A DNA stretch of 64,000 bases from Kordia algicida OT-1 (GCF_000154725.1 NZ_DS544873.1:2679397-2743396); one strand, 5' to 3'. Shown: positions 38,495 through 48,988, numbered from the stretch's first letter. Translations and numbers: made by a program. The notes: generated by a model not told the origin, from the letters alone.

Positions 38495-38893
38495 TTAGTA
38501 AACGTAACATAAAACTTCTCCACCAACATTTTCACGTTGAGCTTGCTTTCCTGTCATTACTCCGTGAGAAGTAGATACGATTGCAATTCCCAATCCGTTT
38601 AATACTCTTGGAAGTTCGTTAGCTCCAGCATACTGACGTAAACCTGGCGTACTGATTCTTTGAATTTTCTTAATTACAGGCTCTTTTGTCATCTTATCGT
38701 ATTTCAAAGCGATTTTGATGCTTCCTTGAACTGTTGTATCTTCGAACTTATAACTTAAAATATATCCTTGATCGAATAAGATCTTGGTAATTTCTTTTTT
38801 AAGTTTAGAAGCTGGAATTTCAACAACTCTGTGTCCTGCTCTACTAGCGTTTCTAACTCTAGTTAAATAATCCGCTATAGGATCTGTATACAT
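38495..38893 (-). CDS. rpsH: 30S ribosomal protein S8
   Basis: 132 residues from the ATG at 38893 (MYTDPIADYLTRVRNAS), the conserved S8 start; an ATG at 38944 would add 17 unrelated residues. Ends with the typical TSHGVMTGKQAQRENVGGEVLCYVY. Primary 16S-binding protein and, in other bacteria, an autoregulator of the spc operon. Confidence 0.97.
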   Translation of the reverse strand: MYTDPIADYLTRVRNASRAGHRVVEIPASKLKKEITKILFDQGYILSYKFEDTTVQGSIKIALKYDKMTKEPVIKKIQRISTPGLRQYAGANELPRVLNGLGIAIVSTSHGVMTGKQAQRENVGGEVLCYVY

Positions 38894-38953
38894 ATTTATG
38901 AATTTGCGGTTTTGGTTTTCGATAGTTATCGAACCTGAAACCAATTTATAATT

Positions 38954-39223
38954 TTACCAACTTGCTTTTTTAACACCAGGAATTAATCCTTTGTTAGCCA
39001 TTTCTCTGAACATTACACGAGAAATACCGAATTGACGCATATACCCTTTTGGTCTTCCTGTAAGTTTACAACGATTGTGCATACGTACTGGAGAAGCATT
39101 TTTTGGCAACTTTTGTAATGCTTCGTAATCTCCAGCTTCTTTTAAAGCTTTTCTTTTCTCAGCATATTTAGCAACCATTTTTGCTCTTTTTACCTCACGG
39201 GCTTTCATTGATTCTTTAGCCAT
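38954..39223 (-). CDS. rpsN: 30S ribosomal protein S14 (zinc-independent form)
   Basis: 89 residues, the longer C-minus S14: only one cysteine ([40 protein letters not shown]) instead of the CxxC...CxxC zinc ribbon. Head-assembly protein. 3 nt after rplE. Confidence 0.97.
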   Translation of the reverse strand: MAKESMKAREVKRAKMVAKYAEKRKALKEAGDYEALQKLPKNASPVRMHNRCKLTGRPKGYMRQFGISRVMFREMANKGLIPGVKKASW

Positions 39224-39226
39224 ACT

Positions 39227-39778
39227 TTAGTTCTTTTTAAAAGGTAAACCTAATTCAGTTAATAATGATTTAGCTTCTTTATCTGTCGATGCAGAAGTTA
39301 CAAATGTAATATCCATTCCAGCAATTCTGTTTACTTTATCGATATTTATTTCTGGAAAGATAATTTGCTCAGTAATACCTAAGTTGTAATTACCTCTTCC
39401 ATCAAACCCATTTGCTTTGATTCCATTAAAATCTCTTACACGTGGTAATGCTGAAGTCGTTAATCTATCAAGGAACTCGTACATTTTTTCTCCTCTTAAC
39501 GTAACTTTTACACCAATTGGCATTCCTTTACGTAATTTGAAAGTTGCAACGTCCTTTTTAGATATCGTAGCAATGGCTTTTTGCCCAGTAATTTTACCAA
39601 ACTCCTCAATAGCGTGGTCAATTAATTTCTTATCAGCTACTGCACCACCAACTCCTCTACTTAAAACTATTTTTTCAAGCTTTGGAACTTGCATTACGTT
39701 ATTGTAACTGAATTCTTCTGTAAGTGCTTGGATAACTCTCTCCTTGTACTCTTTTTTTAATCTTGGAATATAAGCCAT
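39227..39778 (-). CDS. rplE: 50S ribosomal protein L5
   Basis: 183 residues; binds 5S rRNA and contacts S13 and P-site tRNA. Visible L5 segments: [23 protein letters not shown] and [34 protein letters not shown]. 2 nt after rplX. Confidence 0.98.
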   Translation of the reverse strand: MAYIPRLKKEYKERVIQALTEEFSYNNVMQVPKLEKIVLSRGVGGAVADKKLIDHAIEEFGKITGQKAIATISKKDVATFKLRKGMPIGVKVTLRGEKMYEFLDRLTTSALPRVRDFNGIKANGFDGRGNYNLGITEQIIFPEINIDKVNRIAGMDITFVTSASTDKEAKSLLTELGLPFKKN

Positions 39779-39780
39779 AA

Positions 39781-40092
39781 CTATAATACTTCATTAGATT
39801 TTTTAGAAAACCTTACTTTCTTACCATCTTCCATTCTATATCCTACTCTTGTTGTTTCTCCTTTTGAAGTCAACAAAGATAAGTTAGATATTTGGATAGG
39901 CGCTTCTTTTTGAACGATTCCTCCTTGAGGGTTTTGAGCACTAGGCTTTTGATGCTTAGATACCATATTTACACCTTCAACAATCGCTTTGTTCTTTTCA
40001 CGAAGTACAGTAAGTACTTTACCTTCAGATCCTTTATGATCTCCGGCAATTACACGTACTGTATCTCCTGATTTTATCTTTAGTTTTGTCAT
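39781..40092 (-). CDS. rplX: 50S ribosomal protein L24
   Basis: 103 residues from the ATG at 40092 ([21 protein letters not shown]), with a KOW motif that starts 50S assembly. An ATG three codons upstream (40101) is possible but leaves only 4 nt after rplN. Follows rplN. Confidence 0.97.
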   Translation of the reverse strand: MTKLKIKSGDTVRVIAGDHKGSEGKVLTVLREKNKAIVEGVNMVSKHQKPSAQNPQGGIVQKEAPIQISNLSLLTSKGETTRVGYRMEDGKKVRFSKKSNEVL

Positions 40093-40105
40093 CTTACACA
40101 ATGTA

Positions 40106-40474
40106 TTAAAGCACCTCTGGTGCTAATGATACAATTTTCATGAATTGCTTATCACGAAGTTCTCTGGCAACTGGTCCGAATACACGAGTTCCTCTCATTT
40201 CCCCTGTTGGGTTTAAAAGAACACACGCATTATCGTCGAATCTGATATAAGATCCATCTGGCCTTCTTACTTCTTTCTTAGTACGTACAACAACTGCTGT
40301 AGAAACTTGTCCTTTCTTAACACTTCCATTAGGAGTTGCATCCTTTACAGTGACAACAATTTTATCTCCTACAGAAGCATAACGTCTTTTCGTTCCTCCT
40401 AATACACGGATCGTTAAAACTTCTTTAGCTCCCGTGTTATCTGCTACTTTTAATCTTGATTCTTGTTGTACCAT
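40106..40474 (-). CDS. rplN: 50S ribosomal protein L14
   Basis: 122 residues, full length ([27 protein letters not shown] ... [18 protein letters not shown]). Contacts 16S helix 14 and the RsfS silencing factor in other bacteria. 2 nt after rpsQ. Confidence 0.99.
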   Translation of the reverse strand: MVQQESRLKVADNTGAKEVLTIRVLGGTKRRYASVGDKIVVTVKDATPNGSVKKGQVSTAVVVRTKKEVRRPDGSYIRFDDNACVLLNPTGEMRGTRVFGPVARELRDKQFMKIVSLAPEVL

Positions 40475-40476
40475 AA

Positions 40477-40734
40477 TTATTTAGCTCTTTCAATGATTTC
40501 AACTAATCTCCAACATTTGGTTTTACTTAATGGACGTGTTTCCATTATTTTGACAGTATCACCAATGTTACAATCGTTCTTTTCGTCGTGTGCAACATAT
40601 TTCTTTGTTTTTAACACGAACTTTCCGTACATAGGGTGCTTTACTCTTTTTACTTCAGAAACCACGATTGATTTCGTCATTTTATTGCTAGTAACAACAC
40701 CTATTCTCTCTTTTCTTAAATTTCTTTTTTCCAT
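40477..40734 (-). CDS. rpsQ: 30S ribosomal protein S17
   Basis: 85 residues, OB fold primary binder of 16S 5' domain ([31 protein letters not shown]). About 20 nt after rpmC. Confidence 0.98.
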   Translation of the reverse strand: MEKRNLRKERIGVVTSNKMTKSIVVSEVKRVKHPMYGKFVLKTKKYVAHDEKNDCNIGDTVKIMETRPLSKTKCWRLVEIIERAK

Positions 40735-40752
40735 CTGTCAGTAGAATTCAAT

Positions 40753-40944
40753 TTATTGTAATTCTCTTTTAGTTAGTTCGGTAGCTACTCTCGCAACTGT
40801 TCTTCTTACCGAACGCAACTGAATTGGATTATCTAAAGGAGAGATAGCATGCGCTACTTTTAAGTCTGAGTAATTCTTTTTTAACTCCTTTAGTTTTTCT
40901 TGTAACTCAGCTACAGATAATTCTTTAATTTCTGATTGTTTCAT
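40753..40944 (-). CDS. rpmC: 50S ribosomal protein L29
   Basis: 63 residues, helical hairpin near the exit tunnel where trigger factor and SRP dock (MKQSEIKELSVAELQEKLKELKKNYSDLKVAHA). 14 nt after rplP. Confidence 0.97.
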   Translation of the reverse strand: MKQSEIKELSVAELQEKLKELKKNYSDLKVAHAISPLDNPIQLRSVRRTVARVATELTKRELQ

Positions 40945-40958
40945 AACTTATTTAAAAA

Positions 40959-41378
40959 TTAAGCTTCGAAATCTCGAGCTACAATAAACTTAGTTTTAAC
41001 TGGTAATTTTTGAGCAGCAAGACGTAATGCCTCTTTAGCAACATGCATAGGCACACCACCTACTTCAAAAATTATTCTTCCAGGTTTTACAACAGCTGCC
41101 CAATATTCTGGAGCACCTTTACCTTTACCCATACGTACCTCAAGTGGCTTTTTTGTAATTGGCTTGTCTGGAAAAACCTTGATCCATAATTGACCTTCTC
41201 TTTTCATGAAACGAGTTGCCGCTACACGGGCTGCTTCAATTTGACGAGATGTCAAGAAATTTGCATCTAATGATTTGATACCAAACATACCGTTAGAAAG
41301 CAAGTGACCTCTACCAGAGTTCCCTTTCATACGCCCTTTCTGTACTTTACGATATTTTGTTCTTTTTGGCTGTAACAT
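40959..41378 (-). CDS. rplP: 50S ribosomal protein L16
   Basis: 139 residues; organises the A-site tRNA elbow region. Starts [22 protein letters not shown] and has the conserved [25 protein letters not shown] loop near the peptidyl-transferase centre. About 20 nt after rpsC. Confidence 0.98.
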   Translation of the reverse strand: MLQPKRTKYRKVQKGRMKGNSGRGHLLSNGMFGIKSLDANFLTSRQIEAARVAATRFMKREGQLWIKVFPDKPITKKPLEVRMGKGKGAPEYWAAVVKPGRIIFEVGGVPMHVAKEALRLAAQKLPVKTKFIVARDFEA

Positions 41379-41398
41379 TTTTCTTTTACTTTAAAAAA

Positions 41399-42121
41399 TT
41401 ACTTTCTACGACGAGATTTTCCTTTTCCTCCTGAATTATTACCACCTTTTCCTGACTGTTTTTTAGTCATTCCAACTAATGGAGATAATTCTCTTTTTCC
41501 GTAAACCTCACCTTTCATTACCCATACTTTCACTCCTAATCTACCGTAAGTAGTGTGAGCTTCATGTAGTGCATAATCGATATCTGCTCTGAAAGTTGAT
41601 AAAGGAATACGACCATCTTTATAAGATTCTGATCGTGCCATTTCTGCTCCGTTTAAACGTCCAGAAATTTGCACTTTGATACCTTCTGCATTCATACGCA
41701 TTGCAGCAGCAATAGCCATTTTGATAGCTCTTCTATACGAAATTCTGTTTTCGATTTGACGAGCAATACTAGCTGCAACTAAGTTTGCATCAAGTTCAGG
41801 TCTCTTAATTTCAAAGATATTGATCTGTACCTCTTTACCTGTAATCTTTTTAAGCTCTTCTTTTAACTTGTCTACCTCTTGACCTCCTTTACCAATAATT
41901 ATACCAGGACGCGCCGTAGTGATAGTAACGGTTACAAGTTTAAGTGTGCGCTCAATGATTACTCTAGAAACACTAGCTTTAGATAAACGAGCATGGATAT
42001 ACTTTCTGATTTTATCGTCTTCAGCAAGTTTATCTCCATAGTCATTACCTCCGTACCAGTTAGATTCCCATCCTCTGATGATACCAAGGCGATTTCCGAT
42101 TGGATTTGTCTTTTGTCCCAT
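41399..42121 (-). CDS. rpsC: 30S ribosomal protein S3
   Basis: 240 residues with KH domain ([26 protein letters not shown]) at the mRNA entry helicase site and a Gly/Ser/Lys-rich C-terminal tail ([21 protein letters not shown]). 10 nt after rplV. Confidence 0.98.
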   Translation of the reverse strand: MGQKTNPIGNRLGIIRGWESNWYGGNDYGDKLAEDDKIRKYIHARLSKASVSRVIIERTLKLVTVTITTARPGIIIGKGGQEVDKLKEELKKITGKEVQINIFEIKRPELDANLVAASIARQIENRISYRRAIKMAIAAAMRMNAEGIKVQISGRLNGAEMARSESYKDGRIPLSTFRADIDYALHEAHTTYGRLGVKVWVMKGEVYGKRELSPLVGMTKKQSGKGGNNSGGKGKSRRRK

Positions 42122-42131
42122 ACTTCCTATC

Positions 42132-42539
42132 TTAACTTTGTGTATTATTATTAGCTCCTAAAACCAATGTAACATGGTTGGAACGTTTTCTGATTCTGTG
42201 TGCACGACCTTGAGGTGCTGGACGAAGTCTTTTTAACATACTTCCACCATCTACTCGGATCTCTTTTACAAATAATTCAGCTTCTTCAACGCTTGCATCT
42301 TCGTTTTTAGCTTGCCAGTTTGCAATTGCAGACAATAACAATTTTTCTAAACGACGTGATGCTTCTTTTTGACTGAATTTTAATATATGAAGCGCTATTT
42401 CTACTTTCTTACCTCTTACTAAATCTGCTACTAAACGCATTTTTCTAGGCGAAGTAGGGCAGTTATTCAACTTTGCAAAGGCCATGCTTTTCTTAGCCTC
42501 TTTGATTTGCTCTGCTCTTTCTCTTTTACGAACTCCCAT
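42132..42539 (-). CDS. rplV: 50S ribosomal protein L22
   Basis: 135 residues; its long loop ([24 protein letters not shown]) lines the exit tunnel and is a known macrolide-resistance site in other bacteria. No unusual changes visible. 9 nt after rpsS. Confidence 0.98.
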   Translation of the reverse strand: MGVRKRERAEQIKEAKKSMAFAKLNNCPTSPRKMRLVADLVRGKKVEIALHILKFSQKEASRRLEKLLLSAIANWQAKNEDASVEEAELFVKEIRVDGGSMLKRLRPAPQGRAHRIRKRSNHVTLVLGANNNTQS

Positions 42540-42548
42540 AGCTTCTTA

Positions 42549-42827
42549 TTATTTTTTTCCTTTATTTTTCGCACCAGCGTGACCTCTAAACGATCTTGTT
42601 GGTGAAAATTCTCCTAATTTATGTCCTACCATGTTTTCTGTAACATATACAGGAACAAACTGACGACCGTTATGAACAGCGATAGTCTGACCAACGAAAT
42701 CTGGAGTAATCATAGATGCTCTTGACCAAGTTTTGATCACAGCTTTCTTTCCTGACTCAATATTTTGTTGCACTTTTTTATCTAAACTATAGTGAACGTA
42801 AGGTCCTTTTTTTAATGATCTAGCCAT
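42549..42827 (-). CDS. rpsS: 30S ribosomal protein S19
   Basis: 92 residues ([19 protein letters not shown] ... [15 protein letters not shown]), head protein bridging to the 50S. 3 nt after rplB. Confidence 0.98.
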   Translation of the reverse strand: MARSLKKGPYVHYSLDKKVQQNIESGKKAVIKTWSRASMITPDFVGQTIAVHNGRQFVPVYVTENMVGHKLGEFSPTRSFRGHAGAKNKGKK

Positions 42828-42830
42828 GTC

Positions 42831-43655
42831 TTATTTCTTTCTACGTTCTATGATATATTTATTACTCGCTTTCGTCTTAGATCTTGTACGGTATCCTTTA
42901 GCTGGAATTCCGTTTCTTGATCTTGGATGTCCTCCAGAAGATTTACCTTCTCCACCTCCCATTGGGTGATCGACAGGGTTCATTACTACTGGTCTCGTTC
43001 TTGGTCTTCTACCTAACCATCTACCTCTACCTGCTTTACCAGATACTAACAATTGGTGATCTGAATTTGAGATAGCTCCAATTGTCGCTAAACAATTTGC
43101 CATCACCATTCTTGTTTCACCAGAAGGCAATTTGATCGTAGCATATTTACCATCACGAGCCATCAACTGAGCAAAAGCACCAGCACTACGAGCCATAACA
43201 GCTCCTTGACCTGGACGTAATTCTACACAAGAAATAATAGTTCCTAGAGGAATGTTGCTTAAAGGCATTGTGTTTCCAATTTCTGGCGCCACTTTTTCTC
43301 CTGAAACAACAGACTGACCTACTTTTAAACCATTTTGAGCAATGATGTAACGCTTTTCACCATCAGTGTATTGAACTAATGCAATAAAAGCGGTTCTATT
43401 TGGATCATACTCAATAGTTTTCACTTCCGCAGAAATGTCTTTTCTATCTCTTTTGAAATCAATTATACGGTATCTTTTCTTATGACCACCTCCGATGTAA
43501 CGCATGGTCATTTTACCTTGATTGTTTCTACCACCAGATCTCTTTTTCGGTGCGAGCAAGCTCTTTTCCGGCTTATCAGTAGTGATGGCATCGAATCCAT
43601 TGACTACTCTAAAACGCTGAGCTGGTGTAATTGGTTTTAATTTTCTTACTGACAT
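42831..43655 (-). CDS. rplB: 50S ribosomal protein L2
   Basis: 274 residues; close to the peptidyl-transferase centre and needed for subunit joining. The C-terminal signature [35 protein letters not shown] is intact, including the conserved His in [10 protein letters not shown]. 13 nt after rplW. Confidence 0.99.
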   Translation of the reverse strand: MSVRKLKPITPAQRFRVVNGFDAITTDKPEKSLLAPKKRSGGRNNQGKMTMRYIGGGHKKRYRIIDFKRDRKDISAEVKTIEYDPNRTAFIALVQYTDGEKRYIIAQNGLKVGQSVVSGEKVAPEIGNTMPLSNIPLGTIISCVELRPGQGAVMARSAGAFAQLMARDGKYATIKLPSGETRMVMANCLATIGAISNSDHQLLVSGKAGRGRWLGRRPRTRPVVMNPVDHPMGGGEGKSSGGHPRSRNGIPAKGYRTRSKTKASNKYIIERRKK

Positions 43656-43668
43656 TTTTTGTCTTTAC

Positions 43669-43959
43669 TTATATATTGCTATAAAAATCAATAATATCTC
43701 CTTCCGCTACATCAACGATTGCTTTTTTCGTCGCATTCGTTTTACCATGCTGGATTCCAGTTTTGGTGTAACGTGTTTTTCTATCAGGTCCGTAATTCAT
43801 AGTACGAACTTTCTCTACAGAAACCCCATAAGTAGCCTCTATAGTTTTCTTAATCTCTACTTTGTTAGCTTTTACATTTACTAAGAAAGTGTAACGATTA
43901 TTTAATTCACTATCAGCAGTAGCTTTTTCAGTTACAACTGGCTTAATTAAGATGCTCAT
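43669..43959 (-). CDS. rplW: 50S ribosomal protein L23
   Basis: 96 residues (MSILIKPVVTEKATADSELNNRYTFLVNVKANKVEIKKTIE), exit-tunnel docking site for trigger factor and SRP. 8 nt after rplD. Confidence 0.97.
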   Translation of the reverse strand: MSILIKPVVTEKATADSELNNRYTFLVNVKANKVEIKKTIEATYGVSVEKVRTMNYGPDRKTRYTKTGIQHGKTNATKKAIVDVAEGDIIDFYSNI

Positions 43960-43967
43960 TTGGTTCC

Positions 43968-44597
43968 TTATTTACTTAAATTTGACTCAATTCCTTCTAA
44001 TGCACCTTCAAAAACAACTATGCTATTTGCATTAACTATTTTATAAGTACTTAATTCTGAGCTAGTTAAAACCTCAGAGGTTTTCAAATTACGTGACGAC
44101 AAATATACATTATTATTTGAATCACCCAACACAAATAGCGATTTTTTACTATCTAACCCTAAAGCTTTCAATACATTGATGAAATTTTTAGTCTTAGGAG
44201 CGTCAAAATCAAAGTCTTCAATTACGATGATTGACTCGCTTTTTGCCTTTAATGTAAGAGCTGATTTTCTAGCCAATCTCTTTACATTTTTGTTTAACTT
44301 CTGAGCATAACTTCTTGGTCTTGGACCAAAAACTCTACCTCCACCTTTGAATAAAGGGTTTTTTATACTACCTGCTCTCGCTGTACCTGTACCTTTTTGT
44401 TTTTTAATTTTACGAGTACTTCCAGCGATTTCAGCTCTTTCTTTAGCCTTATGCGTTCCTTGTCTTTGATTTGCAAGATATTGCTTCACATCTAAGTAAA
44501 CTGCATGATCATTAGGCTCAATAGCAAAAACAGCATCAGAAAGGTTTGCCTTTCTACCTGTTTCTTTTCCGTTTATGTCTAAAACTGCTACTTCCAT
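43968..44597 (-). CDS. rplD: 50S ribosomal protein L4
   Basis: 209 residues; tunnel loop KQKGTGTARAGSIKNPLFKGGGRVFGPRPRSY. In other bacteria L4 also autoregulates the S10 operon leader; no such leader is apparent here. Its ATG overlaps the rplC stop by one base (TAATG). Confidence 0.98.
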   Translation of the reverse strand: MEVAVLDINGKETGRKANLSDAVFAIEPNDHAVYLDVKQYLANQRQGTHKAKERAEIAGSTRKIKKQKGTGTARAGSIKNPLFKGGGRVFGPRPRSYAQKLNKNVKRLARKSALTLKAKSESIIVIEDFDFDAPKTKNFINVLKALGLDSKKSLFVLGDSNNNVYLSSRNLKTSEVLTSSELSTYKIVNANSIVVFEGALEGIESNLSK

Positions 44598-45214
44598 TAC
44601 TTCTGAACGATTACATAAGCGTTTTTATGCCCAGGAACACATCCTTTGACAACTAATAAGTTCTTCTCAGGAACAACTTTTAAAACTCTTAAATTTTGAA
44701 CTTTCACTTTTTCTCCACCCATTCTTCCCGCCATGCGCATTCCTTTGAATACACGTGCTGGATATGATGCAGCTCCAATAGAACCTGGTGCTCTCAAACG
44801 GTTGTGTTGACCGTGTGTTGCTTGTCCAACTCCTCCGAATCCATGACGTTTTACAACACCTTGAAAACCTTTACCTTTTGAAGTTCCAGCAACATCAACG
44901 AATTCACCTTCTTCAAAGTGCTCCACTGTAATACTGTCTCCTAATTTGTATTCTTCTTCAAATCCTTGGAATTCAACAACTTTGTATTTAGGCGAAGTAC
45001 CTGCTTTTTTAAAGTGACCATTAGCCGCTTTTGAAGCACGTTTTTCTGCCTTGTCATCGAAACCAAGTTGAAGAGCTTCATACCCGTCAACCTCATTGGT
45101 TCTGACTTGGGTAACGACACACGGACCTGCTTCGATAACTGTACATGGAATGTTTTTTCCATTCTCGTCAAAGATGCTAGTCATGCCGATTTTTTTTCCG
45201 ATTAACCCAGACAT
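44597..45214 (-). CDS. rplC: 50S ribosomal protein L3
   Basis: 205 residues ([30 protein letters not shown]), with the peptidyl-transferase-proximal loop [24 protein letters not shown]. Separated from rpsJ by an unusually long, palindrome-rich 249-nt gap, with a possible promoter 43 nt before its start. Confidence 0.98.
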   Translation of the reverse strand: MSGLIGKKIGMTSIFDENGKNIPCTVIEAGPCVVTQVRTNEVDGYEALQLGFDDKAEKRASKAANGHFKKAGTSPKYKVVEFQGFEEEYKLGDSITVEHFEEGEFVDVAGTSKGKGFQGVVKRHGFGGVGQATHGQHNRLRAPGSIGAASYPARVFKGMRMAGRMGGEKVKVQNLRVLKVVPEKNLLVVKGCVPGHKNAYVIVQK

Positions 45215-45263
45215 AATTTGATTTTAGATTTTGAATTTTGGATTTTTAGGCTCAGTTGTTTTC

Positions 45264-45271
45264 CAAACCTA
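45264..45271 (-). promoter_or_regulatory. candidate internal promoter -7 box upstream of rplC
   Basis: The minus strand reads TAGGTTTG, an exact TAnnTTTG match, placed just after the hairpin at 45310-45342 and 50 nt before rplC. The -33 position has TAAA rather than TTTG at 19 nt, so this is tentative. Confidence 0.45.
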
Positions 45272-45309
45272 ACACCATTATCCGTTATTATTTAATTACT
45301 ATTTAAAAA

Positions 45310-45342
45310 AATTCAGAGCGAAAATACGCTTCGCTCTGAATT
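45310..45342 (-). terminator. terminator-like hairpin between rpsJ and rplC
   Basis: 13-bp arms aattcagagcgaa (45310-45322) and ttcgctctgaatt (45330-45342), followed on the minus strand by TTTTTTAAAT. This has the form of an intrinsic terminator or attenuator inside the S10 operon. Confidence 0.7.
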
Positions 45343-45388
45343 GTATTTTTACCGTTTTTCCTTTGCACGCAGCTCCGGACATGTTTAC

Positions 45389-45406
45389 TTTCCACGCATG
45401 TGGAAA
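45389..45406. repeat. palindrome tttccac-gcat-gtggaaa
   Basis: Perfect 7-bp arms with 4-base loop, second of the palindromes in the rpsJ-rplC gap. Confidence 0.55.
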
Positions 45407-45438
45407 ACTTTATTGTTTGATCTTCTTAGTTTGATGAG

Positions 45439-45458
45439 ATTCCCGCCTGCGCGGGAAT
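45439..45458. repeat. palindrome attcccgc-ctgc-gcgggaat
   Basis: A 20-base palindrome with 8-bp arms. It fits the ATTCCC-N8-GGGAAT pattern described for Neisseria dRS3 repeats and seen as dispersed repeats in other phyla. It is GC-rich compared with its surroundings and lies six bases from the rpsJ stop. Confidence 0.8.
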
Positions 45459-45463
45459 GGAAA

Positions 45464-45769
45464 TTAAACTTTAATTTCCACCTCAACACCACTTGGCAAT
45501 TCAAGCTTCATAAGCGCATCAATTGTCTTTGAAGAAGAACTATAGATATCTAATAGTCTCTTGTAAGAACTTAATTGAAATTGCTCTCTAGATTTCTTGT
45601 TTACGTGTGGAGAACGCAATACAGTAAAGATTTTCTTGTGCGTAGGTAATGGAATTGGTCCAGTTACAACAGCACCCGTAGTTTTTACTGTTTTTACGAT
45701 TTTTTCAGCTGACTTATCAACTAAGTTATGATCGTATGATTTTAATTTGATTCTAATTTTTTGACTCAT
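45464..45769 (-). CDS. rpsJ: 30S ribosomal protein S10
   Basis: 101 residues ([27 protein letters not shown]), part of the 30S head and, with NusB, of antitermination complexes. 10 nt after fusA. Its stop region forms part of a short palindrome (45459-45479). Confidence 0.98.
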   Translation of the reverse strand: MSQKIRIKLKSYDHNLVDKSAEKIVKTVKTTGAVVTGPIPLPTHKKIFTVLRSPHVNKKSREQFQLSSYKRLLDIYSSSSKTIDALMKLELPSGVEVEIKV

Positions 45770-45779
45770 TTTCTTAGTT

Positions 45780-47912
45780 TTAAGCAGTTACACCTTTAGA
45801 TTTAGCAATTACTTCTTCAGAAATGTTAGAAGGAGTTTCTGCATAATGAGAGAATTCCATTGTTGAAGTTGCTCTACCAGATGATAATGTTCTTAATGAA
45901 GTTACATAACCGAACATTTCTGATAATGGAACAGTTGCTTTTACAACTTTAGATCCAGCCCTATCAGACATGTCAGATACTTGTCCACGACGACGGTTTA
46001 AGTCACCTACAATATCTCCCATGTTTTCTTCTGGAGTTAATACTTCTAATTTCATGATCGGCTCAAGGATTACCGCTCCAGCCGCTTTTGCTGCTGATTT
46101 GTATCCTAATTTTGCTGCCAATTCGAATGATAATGCATCAGAATCCACAGGGTGGAAAGATCCGTCTTTTAAAACAATCTTCATAGAATCCATTTCGAAA
46201 CCAGCTAAAGGTCCATTCAACATTGCTGTTTTGAATCCTTTTTCTACAGATGGAATGAATTCTTTTGGAATACGTCCACCTTTAATTTCATCAACGAATT
46301 GCAATCCAACACCTTCAAAATCTTCATCAACTGGACTCATTTCAAATACGATATCACCGAATTTACCACGTCCACCAGATTGTTTTTTATATGTTTCTCT
46401 GTGTTCTGCTAATCTTGTTAATGCTTCTTTGTACTCTACTTGTGGCTCACCTTGATTTACTTCAACCTTAAACTCACGTCTTAAACGGTCTACAATAATA
46501 TCTAAGTGAAGCTCTCCCATTCCTGAGATCACTGTTTGCCCAGAAGCTTCATCAGTTTTTACTGTGAATGTTGGATCTTCTTCAGCTAATTTCGCTAAAG
46601 CGATTCCCAATTTATCAACATCCGCTTTAGTTTTAGGCTCTACCGCAATACCAATTACTGGATCAGGGAAGTCCATAGACTCTAAAACGATTGGATTTTT
46701 TTCATCAGAAAGTGTATCTCCTGTTTTGATACTTTTAAATCCTACTGCTGCACCAATATCTCCAGCTTCGATAAAATCGATAGCATTTTGCTTATTAGAG
46801 TGCATTTGGTAGATACGAGAGATACGCTCTTTTTTACCTGAACGGTTATTTAATACGTAAGAACCTGCATCTAATCTTCCTGAGTATGCACGGAAGAATG
46901 CTAAACGCCCTACGAAAGGATCTGTAGCAATTTTAAATGCTAATGCCGCGAAAGGATCTTTAGCATCTGGCTTACGAGTAATCTCCTCTCCTGTTTCAGG
47001 ATTTGTACCAACGATATCATCTTTATCAATTGGTGAAGGCAAGTAACGACATACTGCATCTAACAAGAACTGAACTCCTTTGTTTTTGAATGCAGAACCA
47101 CAAATCATAGGTATGATTGCCATGTCCATTACAGCAGCTCTTAATGCAGCGTGAATTTCATCTTCAGTGATAGAGTTTTCATCTTCCATGAATTTCTCTA
47201 ACAAGTTTTCATCATACGTTGCTACTTCTTCAATTAAGTGTGCACGTGCTTCTGCTGCTTCTGCTTTTAATTCTTCTGGAATGTCAATTACGTCAAACGT
47301 AGAACCTTGTGTTTCATCATGCCAAACGATAGCACGGTTTTTCACTAAGTCAACAATCCCTTTAAAGTCCATTTCCTCTCCGATTGGCAATACAATTTGA
47401 ACAGCATTTGAACCTAACATTTCTTTCACTTGCGTACATACGTTAGCGAAGTTAGATCCCTGACGGTCCATTTTGTTTACAAATCCGATTCTTGGAACTT
47501 TGTAGTTATCTGCAAGTCTCCAGTTAGTTTCAGATTGTGGCTCAACACCATCAACTGCACTAAATAAGAAGACTAATCCATCTAATACACGTAATGAACG
47601 GTTTACCTCTACTGTAAAGTCAACGTGACCTGGAGTATCGATAATATTGAAGTGATATCCTTTAGCATCTGCAGTTGGTTTCCCGTTTTCAGTTGGGAAT
47701 TGCCATGTACATGTTGTAGCAGCCGACGTAATTGTAATACCACGTTCTTGCTCTTGCTCCATCCAGTCCATTGTTGCAGCACCATCGTGCACTTCTCCAA
47801 TTTTGTGACTTACACCTGTATAGTATAAGATACGCTCTGTTGTAGTTGTTTTACCAGCATCAATATGAGCAGCGATACCGATATTTCTAGTATATTTTAA
47901 ATCTCTAGCCAT
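45780..47912 (-). CDS. fusA: elongation factor G
   Basis: 710 residues. GTPase that drives ribosomal translocation and recycling. P-loop [10 protein letters not shown] (15-24), switch-[20 protein letters not shown] and NKMD are all intact, followed by domains II-V. 18 nt after rpsG, in the classic str order rpsL-rpsG-fusA. tuf is not in the window. Confidence 0.99.
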   Translation of the reverse strand: MARDLKYTRNIGIAAHIDAGKTTTTERILYYTGVSHKIGEVHDGAATMDWMEQEQERGITITSAATTCTWQFPTENGKPTADAKGYHFNIIDTPGHVDFTVEVNRSLRVLDGLVFLFSAVDGVEPQSETNWRLADNYKVPRIGFVNKMDRQGSNFANVCTQVKEMLGSNAVQIVLPIGEEMDFKGIVDLVKNRAIVWHDETQGSTFDVIDIPEELKAEAAEARAHLIEEVATYDENLLEKFMEDENSITEDEIHAALRAAVMDMAIIPMICGSAFKNKGVQFLLDAVCRYLPSPIDKDDIVGTNPETGEEITRKPDAKDPFAALAFKIATDPFVGRLAFFRAYSGRLDAGSYVLNNRSGKKERISRIYQMHSNKQNAIDFIEAGDIGAAVGFKSIKTGDTLSDEKNPIVLESMDFPDPVIGIAVEPKTKADVDKLGIALAKLAEEDPTFTVKTDEASGQTVISGMGELHLDIIVDRLRREFKVEVNQGEPQVEYKEALTRLAEHRETYKKQSGGRGKFGDIVFEMSPVDEDFEGVGLQFVDEIKGGRIPKEFIPSVEKGFKTAMLNGPLAGFEMDSMKIVLKDGSFHPVDSDALSFELAAKLGYKSAAKAAGAVILEPIMKLEVLTPEENMGDIVGDLNRRRGQVSDMSDRAGSKVVKATVPLSEMFGYVTSLRTLSSGRATSTMEFSHYAETPSNISEEVIAKSKGVTA

Positions 47913-47930
47913 TTCTATAGTTGTGTGTGA

Positions 47931-48407
47931 TTAAAATCTAAAATGTGAGAATGCTTTATTCGCTTCAGCCATCTTATGAGTATCAACTCTTTTCTTAACT
48001 GCCGCACCTTCTTCTTTTGCAGCTGCTAATACCTCAGAAGCTAATTTTAAAGCCATTGATTTCTCATTTCTTTTACGAGAATAGCTAATTAACCACTTCA
48101 TCGCCATAGATACTTTTCTATCTGGTCTAATTTGCATTGGAATTTGGAATGTAGCTCCACCTACTCTACGTGAGCGAACTTCTACGTGTGGCATTACATT
48201 AGATAATGCGTCTTTCCATAATTCTAAAGCTGTTTTTTCGTCGTCTGTTTTCTTTGAATCTACAATATCCATTGCGTCATAGAAAATCTTGAATGCTACA
48301 GACTTTTTACCATCCCACATTAAGTTGTTTACAAAACGTGTTACTAATTGATCGTTAAATCTTGGATCTGGTAAAAGAGGTCTTTTTTTCGCCTTTCTTT
48401 TTCTCAT
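47931..48407 (-). CDS. rpsG: 30S ribosomal protein S7
   Basis: 158 residues; nucleates assembly of the 30S head ([30 protein letters not shown] ... [14 protein letters not shown]). 23 nt after rpsL. Confidence 0.98.
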   Translation of the reverse strand: MRKRKAKKRPLLPDPRFNDQLVTRFVNNLMWDGKKSVAFKIFYDAMDIVDSKKTDDEKTALELWKDALSNVMPHVEVRSRRVGGATFQIPMQIRPDRKVSMAMKWLISYSRKRNEKSMALKLASEVLAAAKEEGAAVKKRVDTHKMAEANKAFSHFRF

Positions 48408-48430
48408 GTCTTTACATTAAAAGTTTTTAA

Positions 48431-48805
48431 TTACTTCTTTGGGCGTTTTGCACCGTACTTAGATCTACGTTGTGTTCTTCCTTCTACACCTGCGGTGTCT
48501 AAAGCTCCACGAACGATATGATATCTAACTCCTGGTAAATCTTTTACCCTTCCACCTCTAACTAATACTATCGAGTGCTCTTGTAGATTGTGTCCTTCCC
48601 CTGGAATGTAAGCATTCACTTCATTACCATTTGTTAAACGAACTCTGGCAACTTTACGCATTGCTGAATTCGGTTTTTTTGGTGTTGTCGTGTATACACG
48701 CGTACAAACTCCACGTCGCTGAGGACAAGAATCTAAAGCAGCCGATTTACTCTTCTTAGTTATTTTGGCTCTTCCTTTTCTTACTAATTGTGAAATTGTT
48801 GGCAT
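48431..48805 (-). CDS. rpsL: 30S ribosomal protein S12
   Basis: 124 residues. Decoding-centre protein. The lysines at which streptomycin-resistance changes occur in other bacteria are present as wild type ([19 protein letters not shown] and [13 protein letters not shown]). First gene of the array, behind an unusually good promoter. Confidence 0.99.
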   Translation of the reverse strand: MPTISQLVRKGRAKITKKSKSAALDSCPQRRGVCTRVYTTTPKKPNSAMRKVARVRLTNGNEVNAYIPGEGHNLQEHSIVLVRGGRVKDLPGVRYHIVRGALDTAGVEGRTQRRSKYGAKRPKK

Positions 48806-48834
48806 CTATTATTAAATATATTTTGATGTTAAAA

Positions 48835-48848
48835 CCCTCTTTAGAGGG
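48835..48848 (-). other. 5' leader hairpin of the rpsL transcript
   Basis: Arms ccctct (48835-48840) and agaggg (48843-48848) with a two-base centre. By the promoter position it would lie at or within a few bases of the 5' end of the rpsL mRNA. Confidence 0.45.
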
Positions 48849-48851
48849 CGG

Positions 48852-48882
48852 CAAAGGTAAGTATTATTTCTTATTATTCAAA
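48852..48882 (-). promoter_or_regulatory. rpsL (str operon) promoter
   Basis: On the minus strand TTTG (48882-48879), exactly 19 bases, then TACCTTTG (48859-48852), a full match to the Bacteroidota housekeeping consensus TTTG-N19-TAnnTTTG. The predicted start is about 40 nt upstream of rpsL. Confidence 0.8.
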
Positions 48883-48988
48883 TCTTAACGACTTAATTTT
48901 CAATAAGATTAATTTTTTCAAGCATTCACACATAGTATTTCCTGTTTTTTTGCGTTATTTTGAGCAATGATCGGATTCACTTTTTAGC

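Noticed and set aside
31498-48805. Search for tRNA or rRNA genes among the ribosomal array
   Set aside because: No cloverleaf-forming sequence or rRNA-like stretch was seen in any gap.
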